From Leptospira abararensis (lineage in GTDB: Bacteria; Spirochaetota; Leptospiria; Leptospirales; Leptospiraceae), in contig NZ_JAFFPR010000054.1 of assembly GCF_016918735.1 (NCBI RefSeq), positions 68,979 through 132,978 on the forward strand: a stretch of 64,000 nucleotides of DNA, written 5' to 3'. A program made the position numbers and the translations under genes. Positions 18,234 to 28,585 of this stretch are shown in pieces. The notes beneath the pieces are model-generated. The model did not search any database. It was not told the origin of the DNA and was given only the letters and a program-made list of their open reading frames with translations. The number at the start of each line of letters is the position of its first letter. Position 1 is the stretch's first letter.

Positions 18234-20168
18234 ATCACCAAACTCCTAATAGTCGAATCACCGACAAAAGCAACAACAATCGCATCCTATTTAGATAAGG
18301 ACTGGGTTGTTGTTGCGACCAAAGGTCATATCAAAGACCTACCACCCAAATCTTATGGGGTAGATTTTAAAAATCAATTCGAACCTGAATACGAATGGCT
18401 AAAAGGAAAAAAAACAGTTTTTTCTGCCATCAAAACCAAAGCCAAATTAGCCTCCATCATTTACATTGCCAGTGACCCCGATCGTGAAGGGGAAATCATC
18501 GCCAAACATTGTTATGATGAATTGCTAAGATTAAAAAAACCAATCTTTCGGCTTCGTTTGAAAGAAATTTCTAAAGAGGAAGTAAACCGCCAGATCCAAT
18601 TAAAGTCTGGACTAGATTTAGCAGAAATTGAATCACAAATTGCAAGACGAGTAGTGGATCGTATTTTTGGTTTTGAAGTTTCTCCTGATTTGTGGAAACA
18701 ATTAAAGATTTCTTCTTTATCTGCGGGTCGAGTGCAATCTACCGTCTTACATTGGATTTGTGAAAGGGAAATCGAAATTCAAAATTTCTCAAAAGAAATC
18801 TATTACCAATTAAAATTGAAGGGCTTTGTATACAACGAACCCGTAGTTTTAGACCACCAAACTAAAGATAGGTTGGATTCTAAATCTATACAAAATCTCC
18901 TTTCGGAAATAGAAATCCTACCCCAACCAACCAGGTTAAAAGAAATAACCTTATCCCAAATTAAAAAGAAAAATATCAAAAGAAATCCGTCGCCAGCCTT
19001 TTCTACTGCAAGTTTGCAAGAAACAAGCTTTCGTGTTTTGGGTTTTGATTCCAAAAAAACAATGAAATTGGCGCAAATGCTCTTTGAAGGGAAGCGGATT
19101 GGTTCTGGCGAGAGGATTGGGCTCATTACCTATATGCGAACCGACAGTACCCGTGTATCGGAGTCAAAACGTAAGTTAGGTGAAAAATATTTAAATCAAC
19201 ATTTCCCTGGTTTAGTTTCTGCAGGTAGTTTTATCCCCAAAAAACAAAAAAAATATTCTCAAGATGCGCACGAAGCTGTCATTCCCACAAATCCCAATTT
19301 TAGTCCTGATTCGATCGCCTCTTATTTGTCACCTGATGAAAGAAAACTCTATCAGCTCATTTGGGAGCGTTTTTTAGTTTCTTTGATGAAGCCGGAGTTA
19401 GGGGAAGAAACGGTTTTTGAATTTCAAAAAGACAAACATGTTTTTGTTTATAAGAATGAATTCATTACAGACCCAGGTTTTAAAGCTTTTACAGACAAAG
19501 AAAAGAAAAAGCCGCAAAAACGCTTGGATTGGAAATTGGGAGATCGTTTTATTTATGAGTCCTATTCGGTAGAAGAAAAACAAACAGAACCTCCTGTTCG
19601 TTACACACAAGGAAAACTTGTCCAGAAAATGGAAGATACGGGAGTGGGTAGGCCTTCTACTTATGGAAGTATCATCGAAACTTTAAAAACTCGGAAGTAC
19701 ATCGTCGAATATCATAAGTCCCTTGGGCCATCGGCTCTGGGAATGAAAGTGAATGAATATCTTTTTCTTAACTTTCACGATATGATTGGTGAGTCCTTTA
19801 CGAAAGATTTGGAAGAAAAGTTAGACCAAGTCACAGACAAAAAAGAATCACGCGTCACTCTCATCCAAAATTTTTATGAAGGGTTGATGCGGATCTTAAA
19901 AAGTCCTAGAAAAAAATTACACCAGGCTTCCTACAACTCTCATTCAAAAGAAATTGAAAAAGTCCCTGAAGAATCTTCTCTAAAGAAAAGTATTTCTAAT
20001 AAAAAAGAAAAAGAACCTTTTGTTTCATCCCCTCTTAGTCTAAAAGGTTCAAACCTTTGTCCTGTGTGTAAAGTGGGTGTAGTTAAAACCAAACTAGGAA
20101 AAAAAGGAAAAACCATTTATTTTTGTTCCCGTTACCCGCACTGTGACTACATTACCTATGAACCATAA
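18234..20168 (+). CDS. topA: Type IA DNA topoisomerase, apparently initiating at an ATC codon
   Basis: A 644-residue topoisomerase I that relaxes negative supercoils. The frame opens after a stop at 18222-18224, and no ATG, GTG or TTG occurs until TTG 18522. The coding region before that contains the essential Toprim motifs: the catalytic Glu in LLIVESPTKA (E8) and SDPDREGE (residues 80-87). ATC 18234 follows AGGA by 7 nt and would give an N-terminus of the usual length, so it is taken as the start. The catalytic Tyr is Y300 in LITYMRTDSTR. The C-terminus has a single four-Cys zinc ribbon (CPVC to CSRYPHC). The protein is short because most bacterial TopA are longer and have several zinc domains. 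Confidence 0.85.
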   Translation: MTKLLIVESPTKATTIASYLDKDWVVVATKGHIKDLPPKSYGVDFKNQFEPEYEWLKGKKTVFSAIKTKAKLASIIYIASDPDREGEIIAKHCYDELLRLKKPIFRLRLKEISKEEVNRQIQLKSGLDLAEIESQIARRVVDRIFGFEVSPDLWKQLKISSLSAGRVQSTVLHWICEREIEIQNFSKEIYYQLKLKGFVYNEPVVLDHQTKDRLDSKSIQNLLSEIEILPQPTRLKEITLSQIKKKNIKRNPSPAFSTASLQETSFRVLGFDSKKTMKLAQMLFEGKRIGSGERIGLITYMRTDSTRVSESKRKLGEKYLNQHFPGLVSAGSFIPKKQKKYSQDAHEAVIPTNPNFSPDSIASYLSPDERKLYQLIWERFLVSLMKPELGEETVFEFQKDKHVFVYKNEFITDPGFKAFTDKEKKKPQKRLDWKLGDRFIYESYSVEEKQTEPPVRYTQGKLVQKMEDTGVGRPSTYGSIIETLKTRKYIVEYHKSLGPSALGMKVNEYLFLNFHDMIGESFTKDLEEKLDQVTDKKESRVTLIQNFYEGLMRILKSPRKKLHQASYNSHSKEIEKVPEESSLKKSISNKKEKEPFVSSPLSLKGSNLCPVCKVGVVKTKLGKKGKTIYFCSRYPHCDYITYEP

Positions 20169-21243
20169 ACAAAAGAAAACTCTCATCCTTGTCAATTTAG
20201 GTGGGCCAAGAACCACAGAGGAAATTGAAGTTTTTTTAACGGATTTGTTTACTGACCCTTTTGTTTTTGATTTGCCTCTACCTGAATTTTTGCGTCTCCC
20301 TCTTGCCCGTTTTATCGCTAAGAAAAGAACTCCCAAGGTAAAAAAAGTCTATGAGTCTATGGGATTTGGTGGTGGTTCTCCTCTAGTTTCGGAAACAGAA
20401 AAACAAGCCAAAACACTAGAAAAGTTATTAAATCAAAAAACAGATATCGATTGGACAGTGAAAGTGGCGATGACCTGTGGTTTCCCTCATATCAGAGATC
20501 CAGAATTTGAAAAACCAAATGCAAACACCATCTATCTACCGTTATACCCTCAGTATTCTAGGTCTACAGTACTTTCCACACTGAATCATTTAGAAAAAAA
20601 GTTCAAGGAATGCCCTGTGGGAAGTGGTGGATATGTCCCTAGTTTTGCCTCCGATCCTAAGTTTCACCAAATCACCGCTAGGTTTATTTCTGAATTCTTT
20701 GGTGGATTTTTGAAGCCAAAAGATTTTTTACATTTTCCCGAAAGAAAATTTGATGGGGATTGGAAGAATTTGGATTTGGTATTTTCGGCACATGGTGTTC
20801 CGATGCGCCTCATCCACAAGGGTGATCAGTATATGCAAGAAATTGAATCTTCTGTAAAAGGAATTACGGAGCAACTTCGTTTGATTGGATTTCGCGGAAA
20901 AACACATATATCTTACCAGAGTAAAGTGGGTCCGGCAAAGTGGACAGAGCCAAGTTCTTTGCAGATGATCGAGTCCCTTGCCAAAGAGGGAAAACAAATC
21001 GCTGTTTATCCCATTAGTTTTGTGAGTGATCATTTAGAAACATTAGAAGAAATCGGAGAGCAGTTTAAGGATCTTGCGTTAGAATCTGGTGCAAAATCAT
21101 TTACTCGAATTCCCGCCTTTGGCACTTATCTGCCGTTTCTTGATTATTTGGTAGAGAGAGTTCTTAATGCAGATACAGCCATCCGCCATTGTACCTGTAA
21201 GGAAATGGGTGGTGAGTCACTCCCTACTTGTCGATTCAAATAG
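20158..21243 (+). CDS. hemH: Ferrochelatase
   Basis: A 361-residue enzyme inserting Fe2+ into protoporphyrin IX (or coproporphyrin III in the alternative pathway), the last haem step. Family segments are LVNLGGPRTTEEIEVFL at the N-terminus, LYPQYS, and FSAHGVPMRLIHKGD with the conserved catalytic His. The late PISFVSDHLETLEEI contains the conserved HxxTxxE-type residues. The ATG at 20158 overlaps topA by 11 bp; GTG 20143 is less likely. The C-terminal tail has a Cys cluster (CTCK, then C nine residues later) of unknown significance. The gene is separated from the other hem genes by orientation and overlaps hemG 3'-to-3' by 27 bp. Confidence 0.92.
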   Translation: MNHKQKKTLILVNLGGPRTTEEIEVFLTDLFTDPFVFDLPLPEFLRLPLARFIAKKRTPKVKKVYESMGFGGGSPLVSETEKQAKTLEKLLNQKTDIDWTVKVAMTCGFPHIRDPEFEKPNANTIYLPLYPQYSRSTVLSTLNHLEKKFKECPVGSGGYVPSFASDPKFHQITARFISEFFGGFLKPKDFLHFPERKFDGDWKNLDLVFSAHGVPMRLIHKGDQYMQEIESSVKGITEQLRLIGFRGKTHISYQSKVGPAKWTEPSSLQMIESLAKEGKQIAVYPISFVSDHLETLEEIGEQFKDLALESGAKSFTRIPAFGTYLPFLDYLVERVLNADTAIRHCTCKEMGGESLPTCRFK

Positions 21244-22428
21244 AGACCGAAGTCCGATTCCTTTTCGGTAGTTTCCCAAAAATCGAATGTCAATGCCTTC
21301 GGCCATCCACTTCGATTCCAAAACATCCAACCGTTTGTTGAATAAAAATAATTTCCGATCGTAAGCCGGAAAAGCTCCCTTCCAGGAAGTTACATACACT
21401 GCCTTCGGAGTATCTGTTTTTTTTGTAATTAGTTTTCTATCTTTTTCGAGAATGGATTCCCAAGAAATTGTTTCATCCGTTTTTGCCAGATTTGGATAGA
21501 TCCAAGTTTCAGAATGGAGACCTTTGTTGGCTCGGTCTGGAAAAATATCCGAATTGGATAAAACACCAAGAGCATGGATTCCTTCGTTTTTCCCAAAAAG
21601 AATTCCAAAACATGGTTTCTTTGTTAGGTGGTTATTTCCGAATCTTGTGATTGTTGTGATGGAAAGTAAATTAGGGAATTCTTCTTTTTCGATTCGATTG
21701 CCGAGGAGTGGGATTAGATTTTTTAAGGACAAAGAAAGTCTGATTTTCCCTTTCCATTGTAAGATGTCTTCCAAACTTTCCAATGGAAATTGGGTTTTGA
21801 TTTGTATTTTTGGTTTTAAATACGCAACCAAATGAGTTACTAAATCCTCCATTCCGTTTGGAAAAGAAACAGTCCCGTATGTTTTTGCTTTGTTCTTTTT
21901 CACTTCCTTTAGGATCGTACTTTTTCCCGAACCGTCCCATTTAGAAAAAATAGATTCTGCTTGGAGTGAGTCGAGTCTAGTTCCATACACTCCACCTATG
22001 GCTGGTTCTATAATATTTTTTGTGACGGAGATTCCAAACATTTGGTTTGCCCAAGTTTCGAAGTTTTGTTCTTCATAAAATTTTAACTTTTTAAAACAAA
22101 CCGTGTAGAGTAGTCTTAACCCAGTAAAAATAGAAATGGGCAGTCTTGAAAGTTTTCTGTTGATCCAAAAATACCTTCTTTTGGAAGCTTGGTTAGGATA
22201 AAGTGGGGTAAGCCCGATATCATCTAACATAGATTTCATTGCATCTGTGAGTAAAACTCCATTGGCTGCAAGTTCCACTAAGCCTTCTTCTACAACCTTT
22301 GTTCCAATCAATCCACCTAATCGATCGGAGCTTTCATAAAGTGTTACCTTGTCTCCTCGTTTTGTGTGGTGATAGGCGAGAAATAATCCAGTAATTCCTC
22401 CTCCTATGATATGAACCTCTTCCCTCAT
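21217..22428 (-). CDS. hemY: Protoporphyrinogen oxidase (HemY/HemG-type, FAD-dependent)
   Basis: A 403-residue flavoprotein of the amine-oxidase superfamily oxidising protoporphyrinogen IX to protoporphyrin IX. The dinucleotide-binding motif is at the N-terminus (HIIGGGITGLFLAYHHTKRGDKVTLYE region, residues 6-31), followed by RLGG. IEPAIGGVYGTRLDSLQAES matches the PPO family segment. The C-terminal FAD motif is shorter than usual. Its ATG overlaps the stop of hemN (ATGA), so it is the last gene of the seven-gene hem operon, next to hemH, which uses its product. Confidence 0.88.
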   Translation of the reverse strand: MREEVHIIGGGITGLFLAYHHTKRGDKVTLYESSDRLGGLIGTKVVEEGLVELAANGVLLTDAMKSMLDDIGLTPLYPNQASKRRYFWINRKLSRLPISIFTGLRLLYTVCFKKLKFYEEQNFETWANQMFGISVTKNIIEPAIGGVYGTRLDSLQAESIFSKWDGSGKSTILKEVKKNKAKTYGTVSFPNGMEDLVTHLVAYLKPKIQIKTQFPLESLEDILQWKGKIRLSLSLKNLIPLLGNRIEKEEFPNLLSITTITRFGNNHLTKKPCFGILFGKNEGIHALGVLSNSDIFPDRANKGLHSETWIYPNLAKTDETISWESILEKDRKLITKKTDTPKAVYVTSWKGAFPAYDRKLFLFNKRLDVLESKWMAEGIDIRFLGNYRKGIGLRSLFESTSRE

Positions 22429-23765
22429 ATAGCTTTTGAAAAAACAGGTTTTGTTGGTTGGCTCAGTTGTAATTTTTCATCAAAGGCCATGGCTACGATT
22501 CTTAAGAATGGTTTTCCACGCTCAGATACAGTGAGTGTATCTCCTTTCCACTGGACCAGATTGTCCGATTCCATTTCTTGTAAGAAGTTAAATACATGAG
22601 GCTTCATGTCAGAGGGAACATAAACTTTCCAAGAAGTCATCAAATCTAAAATCAATTGTTTACGAATCTGATCAGACTTTGTGAGTTTGTGTCCACGGAG
22701 GATGGGAATGATTCCGTCGAGTATGGACTTACGATATTTCATTTCTAATTTTTGGTTTTGGAAAAAAAGATCGGGTGTTTCTGAAATGGAAGAAGAACCA
22801 AGCCCCAACATAACATCTGTTTTGGATTCACTATAACCCATAAAATTTCTATGAAGTTTGTTTGTATCGAAGGCCTTCCATAGTTTGTCATGCGGAAGGG
22901 CAAAATGATCCATTCCAATTTCCCTATAACCTTCTTTTTCCAATAAAGATCTGCCTAATTCGTATAAGTCTCGTTTTACAGTCGCTTCTGGAAGATCTTT
23001 TTCGGTGAATAATCTTTGGGATGCTTTGATCCAAGGTACATGGGCATAAGAATAAAAAGCAATTCGATCTGGTTTTAGTTCCAACGTTCTTTCGATTGTA
23101 AATTTCATGGAGTCCAAAGTTTGTTTGGGAAGTCCATAAATCAGATCAAAATTGATGGAATCAAATCCCAAGGCCCTTGCTTCTAAGGTAATGTTTTCTG
23201 TGAGTTCAAAGGGTTGGATGCGGTTGACGAGTCTTTGTACTTCTGGATCAAAATCTTGAACTCCAAGACTAATCCTTCGAAATCCCAGTTTTTGTAAGAG
23301 TTTTAGTTGAGAGATTCTAGTCCTTCTTGGATCAACTTCAATGGAATACTGCGGGTCTTCTGCGGGGTTTAGTTTGTTTAGAATAAACTCAATGGTTGAC
23401 TGAAGGTGATAATCTGATAAATAAGTGGGACTTCCTCCACCTAAATGAAGTTCGTTTAGCTTTTTCCCATTGAAGCTCGTTACTTTCTCTGAATATAATT
23501 GTAATTCTTTTTTGATAGCTGCCACATAGGGTTCTTCCACTGTATGGTTTTTTGTGATAGAAGTATTACATCCACAAAAAGTACAAAGTGTTTCACAAAA
23601 AGGTATATGTAGGTACAGTGCGAGCTTGGATTCTTTCGGTGTTAGGTGTGTTTCCAGTGATTGGATACATTCTTCCAGTGTAGGAGAATCGGTCCAATAA
23701 GGAACAGTAGGGTAACTTGTATACCTAGGTGCGGGTGTATCATATTTTTCAAGTAGGTGTTTCAT
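22425..23765 (-). CDS. hemN: Oxygen-independent coproporphyrinogen III oxidase
   Basis: A 446-residue radical-SAM enzyme that oxidatively decarboxylates coproporphyrinogen III to protoporphyrinogen IX. The [4Fe-4S] cluster ligands are C57, C61 and C64 in FCETLCTFCGCN (CxxxCxxC plus an extra Cys, as in true HemN). The GGGSPTYL and EVDPRR segments of the family are present, and the N-terminal YTSYPTVPYW motif is typical of genuine HemN rather than HemW. ATGA overlaps join it to hemE upstream and hemY downstream. Confidence 0.95.
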   Translation of the reverse strand: MKHLLEKYDTPAPRYTSYPTVPYWTDSPTLEECIQSLETHLTPKESKLALYLHIPFCETLCTFCGCNTSITKNHTVEEPYVAAIKKELQLYSEKVTSFNGKKLNELHLGGGSPTYLSDYHLQSTIEFILNKLNPAEDPQYSIEVDPRRTRISQLKLLQKLGFRRISLGVQDFDPEVQRLVNRIQPFELTENITLEARALGFDSINFDLIYGLPKQTLDSMKFTIERTLELKPDRIAFYSYAHVPWIKASQRLFTEKDLPEATVKRDLYELGRSLLEKEGYREIGMDHFALPHDKLWKAFDTNKLHRNFMGYSESKTDVMLGLGSSSISETPDLFFQNQKLEMKYRKSILDGIIPILRGHKLTKSDQIRKQLILDLMTSWKVYVPSDMKPHVFNFLQEMESDNLVQWKGDTLTVSERGKPFLRIVAMAFDEKLQLSQPTKPVFSKAI

Positions 23766-24805
23766 TTCCCAAATACCTTTCTTGTTTCATCAATGAGTAG
23801 GTGGATGGAACTTTCTGGTGTGAATTGAAGAACACCATGTCCAAGGCCAGCCACCCATCCTTTTCTTTCTTCTGGACCCATATCTTTAATTGGTAAAAGA
23901 TATTCTCTTATTTTTTCTTTGAGAATGGATGTTTCCGCAAATAAGAGTTCTTGGTCAAAGTTTCCTTGGATAAAACCTTTTCCACCAAAGTCTTTTAGTG
24001 TCTGTTGAATCGAAAATCGATGATCCACACCGAATCCGGCTAAATTTGGAATGTCCTGGATTTGTCTGACTTGTTCTTCTGTTGAATTTTTAGCATAATA
24101 ACCAATTTGTTTTGGATAAAGTTGGGCAAATTCTGTAATTGGGTCTGTCACATAACGTTGGAAGTTGTATGGGTCTAACATTCCAGCGGCAGTGTCAAAA
24201 ATCATGACCACTTCTGCACCACCTTGCAATTGTAATTCGATATTTTCTTTAAGGAGAGGGACAAGTAGTGAATAAAATTGATCTACAAAGTTTTGGTTGG
24301 TTTTGATAAAAGATAAGTTACCGTCGTGTTTCCCTATACTTGCATAAGTCATTAGGGTAAAGGGGCCACCCACAAATCCGATTAAGGAAACATCTTTTGG
24401 TAAAACTTCTCTTGTTCGCAAGACTGCATCTTTTTGAAACTTAAGTCCTTCGATGGCTTCCTCAGGCGATTTTAATTTTAACAAATCATTTTCTGAAGTA
24501 AGAGAAAAGGAAAGTTTTGGACCTGGATCATAGGTTAAACCCATACCCAAAGCTTCCAAAGGAAATAAAAGGTCGGAGAATAAGATACTCACATCAAAAC
24601 CAAATTCCCGGACAGGTCCAAGAGCCACCTCTGCCGCAAGTTCTGGTTGTTTGCACAACTCCATAAAACTATGAGTTTCTTTTAGTTTACGGTAATGAGA
24701 GTGATACCGTCCAGCTTGGCGCATAAACCAAATAGGAGGAAGGTCTTGCGGAACTAAATTTAAGGCATTGGCAAATCTTTCGTTTCTAAATTGTGTTGTG
24801 ATCAT
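23762..24805 (-). CDS. hemE: Uroporphyrinogen III decarboxylase
   Basis: A 347-residue cytoplasmic enzyme converting uroporphyrinogen III to coproporphyrinogen III by four decarboxylations. The N-terminal signature [19 protein letters not shown] contains the conserved Arg residues, and a conserved Asp follows in [15 protein letters not shown]. The second signature region is [13 protein letters not shown], and the C-terminal FGVDHR and GNFDQELL segments are also typical. It overlaps hemL and hemN by 4 nt each (ATGA). Confidence 0.95.
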   Translation of the reverse strand: MITTQFRNERFANALNLVPQDLPPIWFMRQAGRYHSHYRKLKETHSFMELCKQPELAAEVALGPVREFGFDVSILFSDLLFPLEALGMGLTYDPGPKLSFSLTSENDLLKLKSPEEAIEGLKFQKDAVLRTREVLPKDVSLIGFVGGPFTLMTYASIGKHDGNLSFIKTNQNFVDQFYSLLVPLLKENIELQLQGGAEVVMIFDTAAGMLDPYNFQRYVTDPITEFAQLYPKQIGYYAKNSTEEQVRQIQDIPNLAGFGVDHRFSIQQTLKDFGGKGFIQGNFDQELLFAETSILKEKIREYLLPIKDMGPEERKGWVAGLGHGVLQFTPESSIHLLIDETRKVFGK

Positions 24806-26085
24806 TTTACTTCCTGTAACGCCTTCTTGGTCTTATCTAATGTGGCTTCTATAATTTCGTCGCTATGGGCCGTGGATAAAAATCCAACCTCATACCCGCT
24901 AGGTGCTAAATACACTCCGTGATTTAGAAGTTTATGGAAGAATGTAGCAAATCTTGTTTTATGATCATGGGGAATGTTTGCGATAGTTCGAATGGGATCT
25001 TTTGTTTTTCCTTTGAGCCAAAAGAGGCTTCCGTAAGTGACGGCTTCCCAATTGGAATCACCGAATTCGGCTAAAAGTTTTAAAATGCCAGCAGTGAGTT
25101 TTTTTGTTTTAGATTCCAGCTCTGGATATGGATTTTCGTTCCATGCTTTGGTTAAAGTTTTTAGGCCGGCGCGCATACCGATAGGATTTGCGGACAGGGT
25201 TCCTGCTTGGTAAACCGGGCCACTGGGTGCTACTAAATCCATAAGTTCTTTTTTGCCGGCATAAGCACCGACAGGAAAACCACCGCCGATGATTTTTCCG
25301 TAACACACTAAGTCAGGAACAATTCCTGTAAGACCTGCCATTCCTTGGAAGGAAACTCTAAAACCGGAAATCACTTCGTCAAACAAAAGTAATACGCCGA
25401 ATTTTGTTGTGAGTTCTCTGCATTTTTTTAGAAATTCGATTCTTTGAGGTAGGAGTCCGTAATTTGCTGGAATTGGTTCGATGATAAGGCAAGCAATTTC
25501 CTTTCCTTGTGTTTGAAATAATTCCTCTAAAGCCGTTTCATCGTCTAACGGTAATACAAGGGTATGTTGTATTATTTCTGGACCAATCCCTTTACTATCA
25601 CTTGAGCTAAGACCTGCAAGACCAGAACCTGCTTTAACGAGCAGTTGGTCCAAGTGGCCATGGTAACAACCATCAAACTTTAAAATTTTACTCCTGCCAG
25701 TCGCCGCTCTTGCTACACGAAGAGCGCTCATTACTGCTTCTGTTCCTGAGTTGACAAACCGGATTTTTTCTGCCCAAGGAATGCGGCTTGTGATAAACTC
25801 GGCAAGCTCTAAGGAATACGGCTCACAAGCTCCAAAGGACCAGGCCTTTTTTACTGTATCTTCGACTACTTCCTGGATTTCTGGATGTCTATGACCAAAG
25901 AGGAGAGGTCCGAAACTTAAACAATAATCGATATAATCTTTTCCTTCGATTGACTTTAAGTAGGCGCCGTTCGCCTCACTAAAGAAAACGGGAGTTCCAC
26001 CTACCGATGCAAAGGAACGAACAGGACTGTGCACCCCACCAGGAACCACTTGTTTAGAACGAAGAAATAGTTCTTCTGAATTCAT
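24802..26085 (-). CDS. hemL: Glutamate-1-semialdehyde 2,1-aminomutase
   Basis: A 427-residue PLP-dependent aminomutase making 5-aminolevulinate from glutamate-1-semialdehyde (C5 pathway). The PLP lysine lies in [17 protein letters not shown]. The N-terminal [11 protein letters not shown] motif, [28 protein letters not shown] and [11 protein letters not shown] are the expected family blocks. It acts directly after HemA, encoded in the same operon. ATGA overlaps on both sides. Confidence 0.95.
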   Translation of the reverse strand: MNSEELFLRSKQVVPGGVHSPVRSFASVGGTPVFFSEANGAYLKSIEGKDYIDYCLSFGPLLFGHRHPEIQEVVEDTVKKAWSFGACEPYSLELAEFITSRIPWAEKIRFVNSGTEAVMSALRVARAATGRSKILKFDGCYHGHLDQLLVKAGSGLAGLSSSDSKGIGPEIIQHTLVLPLDDETALEELFQTQGKEIACLIIEPIPANYGLLPQRIEFLKKCRELTTKFGVLLLFDEVISGFRVSFQGMAGLTGIVPDLVCYGKIIGGGFPVGAYAGKKELMDLVAPSGPVYQAGTLSANPIGMRAGLKTLTKAWNENPYPELESKTKKLTAGILKLLAEFGDSNWEAVTYGSLFWLKGKTKDPIRTIANIPHDHKTRFATFFHKLLNHGVYLAPSGYEVGFLSTAHSDEIIEATLDKTKKALQEVK

Positions 26086-27035
26086 GAATACAACCTTTGT
26101 GCTATCCTTGCACCATAAGTAATTAAATAGGAAGAACCAGCCCTTCTGAATACATCCCAGGTTTCTTTTAATCCTTCCTCAAAATTCAAAAAACCTTCCT
26201 TGGCTAAATACACAAGACTTGCATACTCGCCACTCACCTGGTAAGCACCGGTAGGAAGTCCTGTTTTTTCTTTGATGGGACCAATGAGATCAATGGCAGT
26301 CATTCCTGGTTTAACCATAAGTAAGTCAGCACCTTCCTCTTTATCACGAATGGAAGTGTGAATGGCGGTATCACGATCTCTTACATCCAGTTGGTATCCA
26401 CTTCTATCTCCAAATTGTGGGGAAGAATCTGCGGCACCACGGAATGGTCCATAAAAATTACTTTTGAACTTTGTCGAATAACTCATGATAGGAACCATCG
26501 AATGATTGTTCGCATCCAAAATTTTTCTATGAGACCCGACGCGGCCATCCATCATATCACTTGGTGCAATTCCGTCAGCACCTGCATCTGCATAAATGAG
26601 GGCAAGGTCAGACAGACGTTTGAGCGTTAGTTCTAGATCAATGGTTCCTGATTTGTGGAAGTGACAACAGTGACCTGTCGTTGTCACAGAACAGATACAA
26701 GTATCAAGCCATAGAAACATGTTTGGGAATTCTTTTTTGATCGCACTGATATTGGTGTGGTAAAAGTTTTTTGGAAAACCTGTATCCGATTTGTCTTTCG
26801 GAACCATAAACAATAAAAACTGAGAAACACCGGCTTTTAAGTCAGATTCAATTTGTTGGAAAATGGATTGATTAGTATCACGGAAAACTCCAGGTAAACC
26901 TTTGATTGGTTCCTTTTCGTCGATACCTTCTGCTAGGAAAAGTGGTTGGATCATCTTGTTTACGTTAAGCGATCCTGTTTCTCCTAAGTTTCTTAAATAT
27001 TGATTGGAACGAAGTCGAAGTGTTTGTTTTTTCAT
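26082..27035 (-). CDS. hemB: Delta-aminolevulinic acid dehydratase (porphobilinogen synthase)
   Basis: A 317-residue enzyme condensing two 5-aminolevulinates into porphobilinogen. The catalytic lysines are in [16 protein letters not shown] and [12 protein letters not shown]. The metal site [14 protein letters not shown] retains the three Cys of the zinc-dependent class rather than the Asp-rich Mg class. The start is ATG 27035, which overlaps the hemCD stop as ATGA; the longer TTG frame from 27059 is not needed. It lies in the middle of the hem operon. Confidence 0.95.
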   Translation of the reverse strand: MKKQTLRLRSNQYLRNLGETGSLNVNKMIQPLFLAEGIDEKEPIKGLPGVFRDTNQSIFQQIESDLKAGVSQFLLFMVPKDKSDTGFPKNFYHTNISAIKKEFPNMFLWLDTCICSVTTTGHCCHFHKSGTIDLELTLKRLSDLALIYADAGADGIAPSDMMDGRVGSHRKILDANNHSMVPIMSYSTKFKSNFYGPFRGAADSSPQFGDRSGYQLDVRDRDTAIHTSIRDKEEGADLLMVKPGMTAIDLIGPIKEKTGLPTGAYQVSGEYASLVYLAKEGFLNFEEGLKETWDVFRRAGSSYLITYGARIAQRLYS

Positions 27036-28585
27036 GGTTTTATATACCTTTCTACCCAAGAATCAAAAGATAATGATACAAAAACTCTTTTCCCTGTGGC
27101 CTTTTCACCTATCGTCTGTTTAATTTTTTTAAATGTGGATCCTGGGCCAACAAAATGGATGACATCTAACAATTCTGGAAATCGTTTGGTGACAATGTCA
27201 AATTCAGAACCACTACGCCAGTAAGCAGCCTTGATTTTGGAGGTATCAAAAGGAACTGGAATTTCCGGTGCAGATACAAAGTAGGTTGGAACTACTGGAT
27301 AAATACTATTATGTTTGTCAGAATCTACATGAGTGAGTTTTATGAAATTTGGTTTTCTTCCCAGAAGTAAGTCAATCATGGGAGGTTCACTTTCGCCTAA
27401 TCCATCACAAGTTCCATTCACCCAAAATCCCCTAAGGGCTAAATCTTTCCATGTTGAAAGTCCGGCTGACCAAAGGATTTGATTGGTTGGGTTTACGGAC
27501 AAATCTAGGGGAAAAGCATAACCCCGAGATACAAATACATCTACATCTTTGGGAATGGAGTAAGTAAGTCTCTCTCTTTGTCTTGCGGCCATTTTTGCAT
27601 TGGGTGGCCAAACTTCTTTGCGATCAAAAGTTAGGTTTGGAGTATCAGATAATTCTTTTGTAAATAAGGTTTTTCCATCTTCGGTTTCCCCTCTAACAAA
27701 AGTTATTTTTCCATAATCTCTAGTTAATACTGAAACTCCAATTTTTTGATGGCAACCACCACCATACTTGGATAATATTTTTCTTTCCTCATTTGCAGTC
27801 AGTTCTGCATTTACATCAGAGATTTCTCTTAGTAGCGATTCTAGATGTTTGTCTTCTTTTCTAATTTCTGCACAGAGTGCACCTTGGGCCGGTGCACTGG
27901 GAAAGATGGAGGAAGGCATTACCATAAACAAAGAAAGGTTTATAGTTTCTCTGATCAGTTGTTTCACTTCCCTTAATTCAGGGATCAGGTTTTCTTCGTC
28001 TTCAAAACTTAAAATTCGATCTAATGCAGCTTTTGCTACTAAGATTCCACCATTTTCATGTTCCAAATATTTCTTGAGTCTAGTTTGGATATTCCCTCTG
28101 ACTGACTCAATTTTTACCTGGAAGGAATTGATGGGAGTTGGGAAGTAGGATTTTACAAAATCACGAATGTGATGTTCTCTTCTTGGAGAGGAAGTAAGGA
28201 TTGTAATTTCGGTTGGTGCCGAAATCCATTTATTTCTTTTAAATAATAAAACATCACGAACATCTTCTCTTGGTAAGATAGGAACAAGGATTGTCTCTTT
28301 ACGATCTCTGAGATCCATATCCTTCCAAGAATGGATGACAATATCTATTTTATGATTGAGTAGGTCTTCTTGCAGATCTTTGGTAAAAATTCCTTGGCCA
28401 GCAAACTGCCAAAGCGGAGTTTTCAGATCTTTGTCACCCGCAGATTCTCGAAATACCGTTTGGAATTCTTTGGTTTGGTTTTTTTGTTGGAGGGCTTTGA
28501 TAACAGAAAAAATTTGAATTCGAGAAAGAAGAGAGGATCTTCCTCCGACTTTGATGATATCAGACAAGTAAATCTTCCCATCCAT
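27032..28585 (-). CDS. hemCD: Fused porphobilinogen deaminase / uroporphyrinogen III synthase
   Basis: A 517-residue bifunctional protein. Residues 1 to about 310 are porphobilinogen deaminase (HemC): an R-S-S-L-L-S motif near 16-21, IVIHSWKDMD, SSPRREHHI, RGNIQTRLKKYL and APAQGALC, with the dipyrromethane cofactor Cys at C278 in GGGCHQKIG. Residues about 330-517 are a divergent uroporphyrinogen III synthase (HemD), recognised mainly by position and by the late VIHFVGPGSTFKKIK segment. The fusion would channel unstable hydroxymethylbilane between the two sites. HemC/D fusion is known in Leptospira. The start at ATG 28585 overlaps hemA by 26 nt. Confidence 0.9.
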   Translation of the reverse strand: MDGKIYLSDIIKVGGRSSLLSRIQIFSVIKALQQKNQTKEFQTVFRESAGDKDLKTPLWQFAGQGIFTKDLQEDLLNHKIDIVIHSWKDMDLRDRKETILVPILPREDVRDVLLFKRNKWISAPTEITILTSSPRREHHIRDFVKSYFPTPINSFQVKIESVRGNIQTRLKKYLEHENGGILVAKAALDRILSFEDEENLIPELREVKQLIRETINLSLFMVMPSSIFPSAPAQGALCAEIRKEDKHLESLLREISDVNAELTANEERKILSKYGGGCHQKIGVSVLTRDYGKITFVRGETEDGKTLFTKELSDTPNLTFDRKEVWPPNAKMAARQRERLTYSIPKDVDVFVSRGYAFPLDLSVNPTNQILWSAGLSTWKDLALRGFWVNGTCDGLGESEPPMIDLLLGRKPNFIKLTHVDSDKHNSIYPVVPTYFVSAPEIPVPFDTSKIKAAYWRSGSEFDIVTKRFPELLDVIHFVGPGSTFKKIKQTIGEKATGKRVFVSLSFDSWVERYIKP

